A stretch of DNA of 32,284 bases from Caryophanales bacterium (GCA_016288635.1 JAEEKZ010000013.1:1-32284); one strand, 5' to 3'; shown: positions 18,557 through 26,616, numbered from the stretch's first letter. The notes: generated from the sequence alone by a model not told the origin. A program made the numbers and translations.

Positions 18557-19123
18557 TTATTCTTTTCTTGGTTTTCTTCTTCTAACTCGATGTTCTCTTT
18601 CTTGTGCTATTAGGTTTCTATATGGGTTATCTAATTTTAGTTTTTCACCTACTCTTACAATATCACCCACTTGCAGGCCTTCATGATATTTTCCTCGTTC
18701 ATCAAAAAAACCGACTTCAACTAAATGTTGTTTTAATAAAATTAAGTCATATGAATCATTATCATCTAGGATAACAAAGTGTTCTACTTCGGGGTGATTC
18801 ATTAGATAATATATTATCTCAAAATCTTTCCATGAAGATATCTCTGAATATAAATTGGGCTTAACTGTTATTTGTGGTGTAAAACCTAATAATTCAATAT
18901 TATGTCTTTTAAGTAAGTCTTTTATTTTTAATATAAGAGGTGATTCTCCTTCTTCTTCGTCATCAACTGCAAAAGGCTTATGCGAAGAAGAAATAACTAC
19001 TTTTGCATTATATAAATCACACATTTTTTTAAGAATAGCTGCTTTTTCTTCCATGAATAATCTATCATTCTCGTAACGATTTGAACTTAAGGCACCATCT
19101 ATATCCACAAATATTACATTCAT
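18557..19123 (-). CDS. HAD-like protein of the PF18143 type
   Basis: 188 residues. The start NVIFVDIDGALSSNRY gives HAD motif I (D7 and D9), with Ala where homologues often have Val. VVISSSHK (about 41-48) fits motif II, and HFVILDDNDSYDL (about 117-129) is the acidic motif IV. This pattern (DIDG, SSS, W in SSWKDFEI, ILDDD-like end) matches the HAD domain first described in Swiss Army Knife RNA-repair proteins (PF18143), as I recall the family. A predicted phosphatase or polynucleotide end-processing role is possible but unproven. The C-terminal tail is very basic (REHRVRRRKPRKE), suggesting contact with nucleic acid. It has its own extended -10 promoter and a GAGGG ribosome site. Confidence 0.7.
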   Translation of the reverse strand: MNVIFVDIDGALSSNRYENDRLFMEEKAAILKKMCDLYNAKVVISSSHKPFAVDDEEEGESPLILKIKDLLKRHNIELLGFTPQITVKPNLYSEISSWKDFEIIYYLMNHPEVEHFVILDDNDSYDLILLKQHLVEVGFFDERGKYHEGLQVGDIVRVGEKLKLDNPYRNLIAQEREHRVRRRKPRKE

Positions 19124-19141
19124 ATTTTCCCTCGCTTTGAT

Positions 19142-19170
19142 ATTATAACATAGGCAAAGAAAAAAACTAG
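19142..19170 (-). promoter_or_regulatory. Extended -10 promoter of the PF18143-type gene
   Basis: TGTTATAAT on the minus strand (TATAAT at 19147-19142), with only a weak -35 (TAGTTT) 17 bases upstream. That -35 lies in the terminator arm of the preceding gene. Confidence 0.55.
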
Positions 19171-19187
19171 ATTAATATCTAGTTTTT
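19162..19187 (-). terminator. Terminator of paralogue A
   Basis: AAAAACTAGAT, loop TAAT (plus strand) and ATCTAGTTTTT. The arms are identical to those of three further terminators at 20822, 21907 and 23092. Confidence 0.85.
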
Positions 19188-19192
19188 AATCT

Positions 19193-20743
19193 TTATGCTT
19201 TTTTAAAATACATTGGTGAATATTTTAAATAATCTCCAACTAGTTCAACTGTAAATGTTGTTTTATAACTTGCCCCATTATTAAACGTTGCATATAATTC
19301 AACTTTCCATTTATCGCCATCTTTGTAATAAGATTCTATCTTAAAATATACATTTTCAGTTTTTCTTCCGACTCCTCCTACAGGAACAACATAATAACCA
19401 TTATTTAGGTATGGGCTTAAATCATAATATATTTCTGAAGCTGGCACTTTTTTTATAAAGTCATCATATTTAGGCATATTATATTCAAAATACTTTTGGT
19501 AATCTTCGTATTGTGTTGAAGAGAATACAGCATGACCCAAATGACCATTTTGGTAAAAATCAAGTACCTCTTTAATTCTTTCACCGTGATAACAGCAGTA
19601 GAAACCTTTTGAAGCATATTCCCAAAAATCTTCACCAGTTTTAATATGTTTGTTGTTATTGCCACTACCCATCTCTGTTGTGCCTCCGCTAGAATATTCA
19701 CATATTGTGGGGTAATCATTTAAAAAATACTCTAAAACCATTAACTCTCTTCTGACTAAACCTTCTTCTCGATCAAGTTCTACTGTATATTCACGACTTC
19801 CTAGATCAAATGATTCTTTGTGGCTTATTTGCCATGTATACTCTAGTTGCAAATTATCTTCATATTCTTCTTTTGTTGTTTCTTCTAAATTTAAATATAC
19901 TTTGTTATTTTCTAACTTGATAGTTCCTTTTCGATAGTAATAATTTTGGGGGTCTACGGCCTGTTTGCAATTACTATAATAGAATACTGCTTGTCCATCA
20001 TAAAAAGGTATCTCTGCGTGAAGTGGCCAATAAATACTTTGCATAGTAAAGTCTATTATATGATTTTCTATATTTCTTATAGACATAAAACCTGGAATTG
20101 AAAGACCCTTTTCACCGCTCCAAACTTTATTAATCCAAACTTTATTAATATATTTACTATAGTCTTCATTTGTTTGTGGGTGCTTTTCTTCATAAATATA
20201 TTCACCTAGTTTATATTTTTCTAAATGTATAAAGTCCGCACTAATATCTAATGACTTGTTATTAGTAAACTCATGTTTCGCTACACTTTCTAACTTTATA
20301 TAGATTTTGTTATCTTTTAATTCTATTGTTCCTTTTCGATAATAGTGCTCTTCATTTGACCTTTCAACTCCGTCGTAGTCTTTGTCTACAAATCCCTCGT
20401 AATAAAAGACTGCCTTTCCATCTTTAAATGGAATAGTTTTGTTTTTTATTCCAGTTTTGTTTTTTATTCCTTTATTCATTCCATAATCAGTCCACGAAAA
20501 AGTAATTTGACCATTATCTATATTTTTTATTTCAACCCATTCAACATATTTGTCGTCAGCCCAATCCTTGTTTATGTATTTGCTATAATTTTCTAAAGAA
20601 TTATCATTTTTACTTCCTACCTGTTTCATATTGTTTGAAATACTATTCTTATAATATAAATACCCAATTACAATACCTGCAACAAATATTATTAATGCTA
20701 TGGCTATAGTTATTAATACATTATTATTTTTCTTTTCTTCCAT
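19193..20743 (-). CDS. Membrane-anchored modular protein, paralogue A
   Basis: Not recognised as a named family. I use the ATG at 20743 (MEEKKNNNVL), which matches paralogue B; an ATG three codons earlier is too close to the GAGAGG site. 516 residues: basic N-terminus, one membrane helix at about 9-31, then an external part. Two copies of a module occupy about 52-160 and 195-295, each with YSKYIN, a Trp-rich strand, IPFxDGxAVFYY and a YYRKGTIxLxxNKxYxxL end. A C-terminal domain (about 325-516) is shared with paralogue C: FYCCYHG, a QYEDYQKYFEYN stretch, and the end FTVELVGDYLKYSPMYF. Module 1 holds DKDYDGVERSNE (120-131), an EF-hand-like loop. No lipobox is present. Two short in-frame tandem duplications mark recent change. 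Confidence 0.8.
   Translation of the reverse strand: MEEKKNNNVLITIAIALIIFVAGIVIGYLYYKNSISNNMKQVGSKNDNSLENYSKYINKDWADDKYVEWVEIKNIDNGQITFSWTDYGMNKGIKNKTGIKNKTIPFKDGKAVFYYEGFVDKDYDGVERSNEEHYYRKGTIELKDNKIYIKLESVAKHEFTNNKSLDISADFIHLEKYKLGEYIYEEKHPQTNEDYSKYINKVWINKVWSGEKGLSIPGFMSIRNIENHIIDFTMQSIYWPLHAEIPFYDGQAVFYYSNCKQAVDPQNYYYRKGTIKLENNKVYLNLEETTKEEYEDNLQLEYTWQISHKESFDLGSREYTVELDREEGLVRRELMVLEYFLNDYPTICEYSSGGTTEMGSGNNNKHIKTGEDFWEYASKGFYCCYHGERIKEVLDFYQNGHLGHAVFSSTQYEDYQKYFEYNMPKYDDFIKKVPASEIYYDLSPYLNNGYYVVPVGGVGRKTENVYFKIESYYKDGDKWKVELYATFNNGASYKTTFTVELVGDYLKYSPMYFKKA
20120..20149 (-). repeat. 15-bp perfect tandem duplication in paralogue A
   Basis: Two adjacent identical 15-base copies (20120-20134 and 20135-20149, CCAAACTTTATTAAT on the plus strand) encode INKVWINKVW at residues 199-208. 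The reading frame is kept. Confidence 0.9.
20435..20470 (-). repeat. 18-bp perfect tandem duplication in paralogue A
   Basis: Two adjacent identical 18-base copies (20435-20452 and 20453-20470) encode GIKNKTGIKNKT at residues 92-103. Copies are exact and in frame, so the event looks recent. Confidence 0.9.
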
Positions 20744-20768
20744 ATCACACATTCCTCTCTATGCTTTA

Positions 20769-20798
20769 ATAGTACATCATTTATTATTTATTAATCAA
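20769..20798 (-). promoter_or_regulatory. Promoter of paralogue A
   Basis: TTGATT (20798-20793), 18 bases, TACTAT (20774-20769) on the minus strand, about 26 bases ahead of the start. The 18-base spacer is the same as for paralogues B and C. Confidence 0.5.
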
Positions 20799-20821
20799 TA
20801 TAAATATATTACTTGACACAA

Positions 20822-20847
20822 AAAAACTAGATATAAATCTAGTTTTT
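20822..20847 (-). terminator. Terminator of paralogue B
   Basis: AAAAACTAGAT, loop ATAA (plus strand), ATCTAGTTTTT; the T run on the minus strand follows the stem. It begins two bases after the stop of paralogue B. Confidence 0.85.
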
Positions 20848-20848
20848 G

Positions 20849-21829
20849 TTATTCTGCATATTCTGGGAAATTTCTTTCTTCATAAATGTATTCAGTTTGA
20901 TCAAAGTAGACGCTTCCTCCGAAGTCATCAGTAACAATCAATGATTCATTACTGTTATATTCTTCTTCTAATACATCGGTTAAGTAAATATGTACTTTAT
21001 CATCTTTTAATTCTATAGTACCCTTTTTAAAATAGATTTCTCCTTCATCTTCTTCGCCGTTATAATTTTGATCATTCCATACTCTGTAGTAGAAATTTAC
21101 TTTACCGTTTTCAAATGGTAATTCTGCATCTAATCCACCTATTCTAAGTATATTCCAAGAAAACTCTATTCTACCCATGTCTAAACTTCTAATATTAAAC
21201 CATTCAGTGTTATATTCATCTGACCAGTTTCTTCCAACATATTTACTATAATTCTCATTACTTGTCTTATCGTATTTTTGATTATATATATATTTATTAT
21301 AATTTAGTTTATCAAAAAAATCTGCTTTATCACTTATGTCTAAACTTATATTATTTTCATATTCATCTTGTGCTACATTACTAATGTCAATAGATACAAA
21401 ATCATCTATCCTGTTATCAACATCTACTGCACCCTCGCTTAACATAATGATTCCTTTCCCATAACGTGGTTCTGTATAGTCGCAGTCATCACAGTCTTTA
21501 CCTGCTTTGTAATAAAATATACCAACATCATCTTTAAACGGAATTGTTGCTGGCTCACTAAAACTTCCTAGTCCTCTTAATTCCCATGTGAAAGTAAGCA
21601 TATCATTTTCAACTTTAATAATATTTACTGTACCTTTTCCATATTTATCTGACCATTCAGCATTGTATTTACTATATTTATTATTTTCTACAGGTTTATT
21701 TTCATTTGGCTTTTTAATATCTGATGGTCTACTTTTATAATATGAATAACCAAGTACAAAACCTAATATAAATATAAGTAATGCAACAATTATGCCCACT
21801 AAAACTTTATTATTTTTCTTTTCTTCCAT
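20849..21829 (-). CDS. Membrane-anchored modular protein, paralogue B
   Basis: 326 residues, same unnamed family as A but without the C-terminal domain. MEEKKNNKVL and a membrane helix (about 9-30) are followed by two copies of the external module: about 51-165 and 193-300. The second has YSKYVGRNWSDEYNTEWFNI, ELPFENGKVNFYYR and YFKKGTIELKDDKVHIYL. It contains DQNYNGEEDEGE (253-264), with Asp/Asn/Asn/Gly/Glu at EF-hand positions 1, 3, 5, 6 and 12. The first module carries CDDC (113-116) at the matching place. The protein ends shortly after the second module (YIYEERNFPEYAE), where A continues with its second half. The ribosome site is AAAGGTGAG. It has its own promoter and terminator. Confidence 0.8.
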   Translation of the reverse strand: MEEKKNNKVLVGIIVALLIFILGFVLGYSYYKSRPSDIKKPNENKPVENNKYSKYNAEWSDKYGKGTVNIIKVENDMLTFTWELRGLGSFSEPATIPFKDDVGIFYYKAGKDCDDCDYTEPRYGKGIIMLSEGAVDVDNRIDDFVSIDISNVAQDEYENNISLDISDKADFFDKLNYNKYIYNQKYDKTSNENYSKYVGRNWSDEYNTEWFNIRSLDMGRIEFSWNILRIGGLDAELPFENGKVNFYYRVWNDQNYNGEEDEGEIYFKKGTIELKDDKVHIYLTDVLEEEYNSNESLIVTDDFGGSVYFDQTEYIYEERNFPEYAE

Positions 21830-21852
21830 ATCACACTCACCTTTACTCTTTA

Positions 21853-21882
21853 ATTTTATCTTATTTATTGCTAAATATTCAA
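21853..21882 (-). promoter_or_regulatory. Promoter of paralogue B
   Basis: TTGAAT (21882-21877), 18 bases, TAAAAT (21858-21853). The stretch from AAATAAGATA through TTAAAGAGTAAAGGTG is nearly identical to the leader of paralogue C. Confidence 0.65.
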
Positions 21883-21906
21883 CTAATAATATGTTACTTT
21901 ACGCAA

Positions 21907-21932
21907 AAAAACTAGATTATTATCTAGTTTTT
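21907..21932 (-). terminator. Terminator of paralogue C
   Basis: AAAAACTAGAT, loop TATT (plus strand), ATCTAGTTTTT. The stem overlaps the stop codon of paralogue C by two bases. Confidence 0.85.
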
Positions 21933-23010
21933 AATTTATTTCTGTGAAATATAATGGTGAATATTTTAAGTAATCTCCAACTAATTCGGCTGTGAATGTT
22001 CCTTTAAATTCCCTGGTTGTTTCTGGCTTTATTTCGACAATTTCTCCATTAATAATATCTGATTGAGCTTCATCAGTTATTGTGATTTTTACTTCTACTT
22101 CATACTCGTTATCATTCTTTTTGATTGATAATATTTCAGACTTTGTTAGATCAGTACCATATCCATCACCGTGGGTTGCTGCGACATAATAGTCTTGGTT
22201 TAAATATGGTATTGTTTCTTTATAAAAAATATTATCACCATCTTTATAATAATCATCTTCTGCAATATCATCATCATATTTTTTTAGTGTATAATTAAAA
22301 TATTTTTGATAATCGCTATATTGAGATGGAGTCATTAATAGATGTCCACCCCATGCATAATCTAAAACATCCACATATTCAACATCATGATAGCAACTAT
22401 AAAAACGTGCTGAAATATATTCCATAAAATCTAATTCTGAATCTTGAACAGCGTCGTTAGGATAACTATACCTTAAGTCTTGTAATTGTATACTGCGCTC
22501 TGATGGTTCTGAATTTTTGCATATTTTGATATTCTCGTTTAGGAAACCTAGTAATACATTGATTTCTTTTTCACCGGGGTCTGTTATAGCATTCAAGTCT
22601 TTAAAATAAACATCTTTTGTTGATATATCATCCGCTTCTTCTGATATTGGTTTTGTTTTAACGAATATTTTATTATCTTTTAATTCAATTGTTGCTTCAG
22701 TATTTTCAAATGGATTAAACACAGCTTTACCATCATTAAAAGGAATGTTTTCGTATTCTCTTCCATGCCATGCTACAAAGCTTATTTTGTCATCTTTTAT
22801 ACTCTTTATTAAAAATGAATCGGAATTATTTTCATTAAATAATTCTTTATTTATATAGTTATCATAATTTTCTTTAACCGGTTTATTGCTTTCTTTTACA
22901 TCGCCATTCGAATATAATGTCCCTAGAAAATATCCCCCTATAAAACATATAATCACTAGAATTATTGGTATTATTAGGTTCTTCTTATTTTCAGTTTTAT
23001 TTTCTTCCAT
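21931..23010 (-). CDS. Membrane-anchored modular protein, paralogue C
   Basis: 359 residues from the ATG at 23010 (MEENKTENKK); a GTG three codons earlier is inside the ribosome-site region AAAGGTGTGTG. A single membrane helix spans about 11-31. Only one shortened external module follows (about 47-112: YDNYINKELF, IPFNDGKAVF, ATIELKDNKIF), and then the C-terminal domain shared with A. The shared segments are FYSCYHDVEYVDVLDY against FYCCYHGERIKEVLDF, a QYSDYQKYFNY stretch, YLNQDYYV against YLNNGYYV, and the end FTAELVGDYLKYSPLYF. The cysteine in FYSCYH is conserved with A. So A combines two modules with the terminal domain, B has modules only, and C has one module plus the domain. Function unknown; the bulk should lie outside the cell. 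Confidence 0.8.
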   Translation of the reverse strand: MEENKTENKKNLIIPIILVIICFIGGYFLGTLYSNGDVKESNKPVKENYDNYINKELFNENNSDSFLIKSIKDDKISFVAWHGREYENIPFNDGKAVFNPFENTEATIELKDNKIFVKTKPISEEADDISTKDVYFKDLNAITDPGEKEINVLLGFLNENIKICKNSEPSERSIQLQDLRYSYPNDAVQDSELDFMEYISARFYSCYHDVEYVDVLDYAWGGHLLMTPSQYSDYQKYFNYTLKKYDDDIAEDDYYKDGDNIFYKETIPYLNQDYYVAATHGDGYGTDLTKSEILSIKKNDNEYEVEVKITITDEAQSDIINGEIVEIKPETTREFKGTFTAELVGDYLKYSPLYFTEIN

Positions 23011-23033
23011 ATCACACACACCTTTACTCTTTA

Positions 23034-23063
23034 ATTCTATCTTATTTAACTATAATTAAGCAA
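23034..23063 (-). promoter_or_regulatory. Promoter of paralogue C
   Basis: TTGCTT (23063-23058), 18 bases, TAGAAT (23039-23034) on the minus strand, with the leader shared with paralogue B. Confidence 0.6.
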
Positions 23064-23091
23064 TAGTTATTTAAAGTGTTTTACAAAATAA

Positions 23092-23117
23092 AAAAACTAG
23101 ATTTATATCTAGTTTTT
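23092..23117 (-). terminator. Terminator of the ABC transporter gene
   Basis: AAAAACTAGAT, loop TTAT (plus strand), ATCTAGTTTTT. Arms are identical to the terminators of the three paralogues downstream, although the gene it ends is unrelated to them. Confidence 0.85.
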
Positions 23118-23119
23118 TA

Positions 23120-26100
23120 TTATTCAGTTCTTAGAGCTTCAACTGGGTCTTGTTTAGCTGCTCCCTTAGATGGGATAATACCACCAATTAGTGTTAAGAC
23201 TACACTTATTGTAACTAACACTAACATTTGAGAAACAGTTAGATATGCAGTTAATGTTGGTATATCAGTTATCTTTCTTAAAATGATATTTGCTGGAATA
23301 GTTATTAGTATAGAAATAACTACGCCAAGAATACCAGCGAATAAACCAATTATACCTGTCTCAGCTGTAAATATTTGAGATACATTTTTCTTTGATGCTC
23401 CCATAGCTCTTAAAATACCAATTTCTTTTCTTCTTTCTAATACGCTTATATAGGTAATAACACCAATCATAATTGATGATACAACAAGTGAAATACCTAC
23501 AAAGGCAATAAGTACATAACTAATAACATTAACTATTGTAGTTACTGATGCAAGCATTATACCTACAACGTCTGTATAAGTAATTTCTTTACCTGCTGAA
23601 CCATCTTTAGTTACTTTTTCATTATAACTATCTAGAACATTAATGATGCCTGACTTTGACTCAAAATCTTTAGCATAAATATCTATTTCATCAACATCAT
23701 AATCACCAGCATAACCAAATGTAGTTAAGTTATTTTCAAATGAACTTGTTCTATTACTTGCCATTGCAGCAAAGAAAGCTTTAATATCTTCTTCACTTAG
23801 GTTCATTACAAAAGCACTAGCAAATTTCTTAGTATCAATAGAAATAGCATTAGGCAAACTCTTTGCAGACGAAATAATTACTTCTTGCATCTTACTTGCT
23901 ACATCTTTTTTAATTTCATCCATGACTTTATTAACTGCAGATGATCCACCCGCCTTACTATAGTCAGATACTTGTTGTTTTATTTCATTAATATTTATCG
24001 CAGAATAAAGTCCTTCAGTTATTATTTTCTTGGCTTCATCGGTAGATAAATAGTTAAAGAATGATTCTTGCATTTTAGATGGATCTGGTTTGTTATGCTT
24101 TCTAGCATAATTTGCATATCCTTGTTCTAGTTCTTTAGCTAATGCTTCAGAATCTTCTCTAGAAAATTCTGTGTTTTCAATTACTTTAGTTAAAAGCTTA
24201 CCTACTTGTTCGTTAATTAAGTTTCTTGCTGCAGCTGTTTGAAGGTATTCAGATAGATATTCATTAAATCTAGCTGGATTATTATAACCGTGTTCTGATG
24301 CAAATTTCTGATATCCTGACATAATTGAGGTAATCATTTCATTAATTGTCTCGTTATCAACTAGGTTATCACTATTATTAACTATTAATTTATTTATATA
24401 ATTTCTAATAATAGTGGTTCCTTCTTCACTTCTTATGTATTCACTTACAGCATCAGGTAATTTCATATAATCAGTTGATGGATCTTTTGATGCATATTTT
24501 AAATATCCGTCAGTTAATTTTTCAATTAAGTCGTTCATCTTATTTTGATCTACTTTAACATCTAAATTATCAATAAATTCTTCATCAGTTTCTGACATTT
24601 TAAAATCTTTAAAGTATTTAGTAAAGTCCATGCTAGTAAGTGGTGTTGTGTCTATTTTTATTTTGTTTTGGTTAATATTAAAGGCACTCATCATTTTCTT
24701 TTCATTAATACTAAATAAATTTTTAAAATCTATTTTATTACTAGTTGTTTCGCCAAATGGACCATTTGTTAAAACGTTAATATTAGGATTCTTTCTTTGA
24801 TCCTTAACTACTGCACTATTTGCAGCCATATCTCTTAAAGATTCTACTAATTCATCGTTATACCAAATTCCCATTCGAAGTAGAGTCATATCTTCTTGTT
24901 CGCCAGGCTTAATGATACCAACAATTTCTAAGTCGATACCATTTTTCTTTAAAACTTTTTCAATATATTCATTATCAGTTGATTTATCAATATAAACATT
25001 ATTAGTATCATCATAACTATATAACATAGAGTTACTAGTTACTTTGAATTTTAAACCGACAATTTCATCATATTCCCAAACTTTATCTTCGCTTTCAAAA
25101 GAATTTGGTCTATTGTTTGCAAAGTTTTCTATCATTTCTGTTAATTCGTCTTGGTCTTTTAAACCTAAAGAGTAAAAGATGAAATCAGATAAATTACCAT
25201 TTAGATCCGTTACTAGAACACATTCATTCTTTCCCTTTGGCCATCTACCATATAATAGACTAAATTTTTCTTTATATAGACTTTCGTTGTTTGGCAATTT
25301 ATTAAATGCGTTAATAGAGTTATTAGCTAGTAATACACTTCCTGATGATATACCCATTGAACTAAATGATTCATTTGGATTAACTTTTACATATTTATTA
25401 TTTTGTTTAACAAAGATTATTGGATCAACTTTGTAACTATATTCAATTGCTTTAGTATAATCTCTTATATTACTTTCTTCTTCAAAATATTTTTTTAATG
25501 AACCTAAATCATTTTGGTTAACTACAGATAACATGTTTTCTAATGTTTTAAGTTCTGCGATACTATCTGATGATTCTCTTTGAGCGTCCTCTCTTAGGCC
25601 AGTCATTCCACTCATTATAGAGAAGCTACTCTTAGTTATTTGAATTGGATAAGATATCATGGTTTCTTCTTCAGTATCATGAATAAACTTATTTACACCA
25701 TTAGATAAAGCTAATATTAAAGCAATACCTATAATACCTATAGAACCCGCAAAAGCAACCATTATAGTTCTTTTAAACTTGGTTTTTAAGTTATTAAAAC
25801 TTAAAGATATACTTGTTAAGTATGACATAGATGCTTTACCAAAGTTTTTATGTACAGCTTCTTGCTTTTTTCTAATATTATATGGATTACTATCGGTTGT
25901 TATTTTTCCATCATATAATTCAACGATTCTAGTTGAATATTTATATGCTAAATCAGGGTTATGAGTAACCATGATTACTAATCTATCTTTTGCTACTTCT
26001 TTTAATAGTTCCATGACTTGAACACTAGTTTCAGAGTCTAATGCTCCAGTTGGTTCATCTGCAAGTAATATAGATGGGTTATTAACAAGTGCACGAGCTA

Positions 26101-26554
26101 TTGCTACTCTTTGCATTTGCCCACCAGATAATTGATTTGGTTTTTTATGTGCTTGTTCTTTTAAGCCAACTTTTTCTAAGGCATCTAAAGCTAGAGATTT
26201 TCTTTTGGATTTAGAGATACCAGAAATAGTTAAAGCAAGTTCAACGTTAGATAATATTGTTTGATGTGATATTAAGTTATAACTTTGAAATACAAAACCA
26301 ATTGTATGATTTCTATATGAATCCCAATCAGCATCTTTATATTTTTTAGTAGATACTCCATCAATTATTAATTCACCATTATCGTATTTATCTAATCCGC
26401 CAACGATATTTAAAAGAGTAGATTTACCAGATCCGCTTGGACCTAAAACAGAGACAAATTCATTGTCTCTAAAGTTAAGAGTTACACCATCAAGGGCTCT
26501 TTGAACTAGCGTTCCAGTCTGATATTTTTTACTAATATTAATTAGTTGTAACAT
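23120..26554 (-). CDS. MacB-like ABC transporter, fused ATPase and permease with large external domain
   Basis: 1144 residues. The N-terminal ATPase (1 to about 225) has Walker A GPSGSGKST (38-46), signature LSGGQMQRVAIARAL (142-156), Walker B ILLADEPTGALD and the switch His in VTHNP (196-200). A membrane helix follows at about 262-285. About 700 residues (290-1000) should lie outside the membrane. Three FtsX-type helices come last (about 1005-1035, 1065-1092, 1108-1127), with the cytoplasmic loop SVLERRKEIGILRAMGAS between the first two. This is the MacB/LolCDE type that works mechanically on extracytoplasmic substrates such as peptides, lipoproteins or antibiotics, rather than a classical importer. 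The external part has three helical repeats at 674-853. The start has AAGGAGGG and a good promoter with an operator-like dyad. Confidence 0.9.
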   Translation of the reverse strand: MLQLINISKKYQTGTLVQRALDGVTLNFRDNEFVSVLGPSGSGKSTLLNIVGGLDKYDNGELIIDGVSTKKYKDADWDSYRNHTIGFVFQSYNLISHQTILSNVELALTISGISKSKRKSLALDALEKVGLKEQAHKKPNQLSGGQMQRVAIARALVNNPSILLADEPTGALDSETSVQVMELLKEVAKDRLVIMVTHNPDLAYKYSTRIVELYDGKITTDSNPYNIRKKQEAVHKNFGKASMSYLTSISLSFNNLKTKFKRTIMVAFAGSIGIIGIALILALSNGVNKFIHDTEEETMISYPIQITKSSFSIMSGMTGLREDAQRESSDSIAELKTLENMLSVVNQNDLGSLKKYFEEESNIRDYTKAIEYSYKVDPIIFVKQNNKYVKVNPNESFSSMGISSGSVLLANNSINAFNKLPNNESLYKEKFSLLYGRWPKGKNECVLVTDLNGNLSDFIFYSLGLKDQDELTEMIENFANNRPNSFESEDKVWEYDEIVGLKFKVTSNSMLYSYDDTNNVYIDKSTDNEYIEKVLKKNGIDLEIVGIIKPGEQEDMTLLRMGIWYNDELVESLRDMAANSAVVKDQRKNPNINVLTNGPFGETTSNKIDFKNLFSINEKKMMSAFNINQNKIKIDTTPLTSMDFTKYFKDFKMSETDEEFIDNLDVKVDQNKMNDLIEKLTDGYLKYASKDPSTDYMKLPDAVSEYIRSEEGTTIIRNYINKLIVNNSDNLVDNETINEMITSIMSGYQKFASEHGYNNPARFNEYLSEYLQTAAARNLINEQVGKLLTKVIENTEFSREDSEALAKELEQGYANYARKHNKPDPSKMQESFFNYLSTDEAKKIITEGLYSAININEIKQQVSDYSKAGGSSAVNKVMDEIKKDVASKMQEVIISSAKSLPNAISIDTKKFASAFVMNLSEEDIKAFFAAMASNRTSSFENNLTTFGYAGDYDVDEIDIYAKDFESKSGIINVLDSYNEKVTKDGSAGKEITYTDVVGIMLASVTTIVNVISYVLIAFVGISLVVSSIMIGVITYISVLERRKEIGILRAMGASKKNVSQIFTAETGIIGLFAGILGVVISILITIPANIILRKITDIPTLTAYLTVSQMLVLVTISVVLTLIGGIIPSKGAAKQDPVEALRTE
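23996..24535 (-). repeat. Three tandem helical repeats in the ABC transporter external domain
   Basis: Residues 674-724, 738-788 and 803-853 align. Each has a Gly-Tyr followed by a Tyr/Phe-Ala pair (GYLKYA at 683, GYQKFA at 747, GYANYA at 812), a short polar link, a Tyr-rich helix (AVSEYI, YLSEYL, SFFNYL) and an Ile/Leu-rich helix. Spacing is 64 to 65 residues. Confidence 0.75.
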
Positions 26555-26593
26555 CTAAACACCCTCCTTCTTAAGTGTATCCTCAATTTTTGA

Positions 26594-26616
26594 GCTAGTG
26601 AAAGCATAACACTAGC
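26594..26616. promoter_or_regulatory. Operator-like perfect dyad over the ABC transporter -10 box
   Basis: GCTAGTG (26594-26600) and CACTAGC (26610-26616) form a perfect 7-bp inverted repeat with a 9-base spacer. The -10 hexamer (26608-26603) lies inside that spacer. A dimeric repressor is the simplest reading. The same symmetry could also form a small hairpin at the RNA start. Confidence 0.65.

Noticed and set aside
19193-23010. Paralogues A, B and C as lipoproteins
   Set aside because: Their N-terminal helix is not followed by a lipobox cysteine. The Cys in the MCDM reading upstream of A and C is in the leader, not in the mature start.
19162-23117. Four copies of AAAAACTAGAT...ATCTAGTTTTT as CRISPR repeats or miniature transposons
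   Set aside because: They are about 1 to 1.7 kb apart, each sits at a stop codon with a T run on the coding strand, and there are no spacers or target duplications. They are intrinsic terminators.
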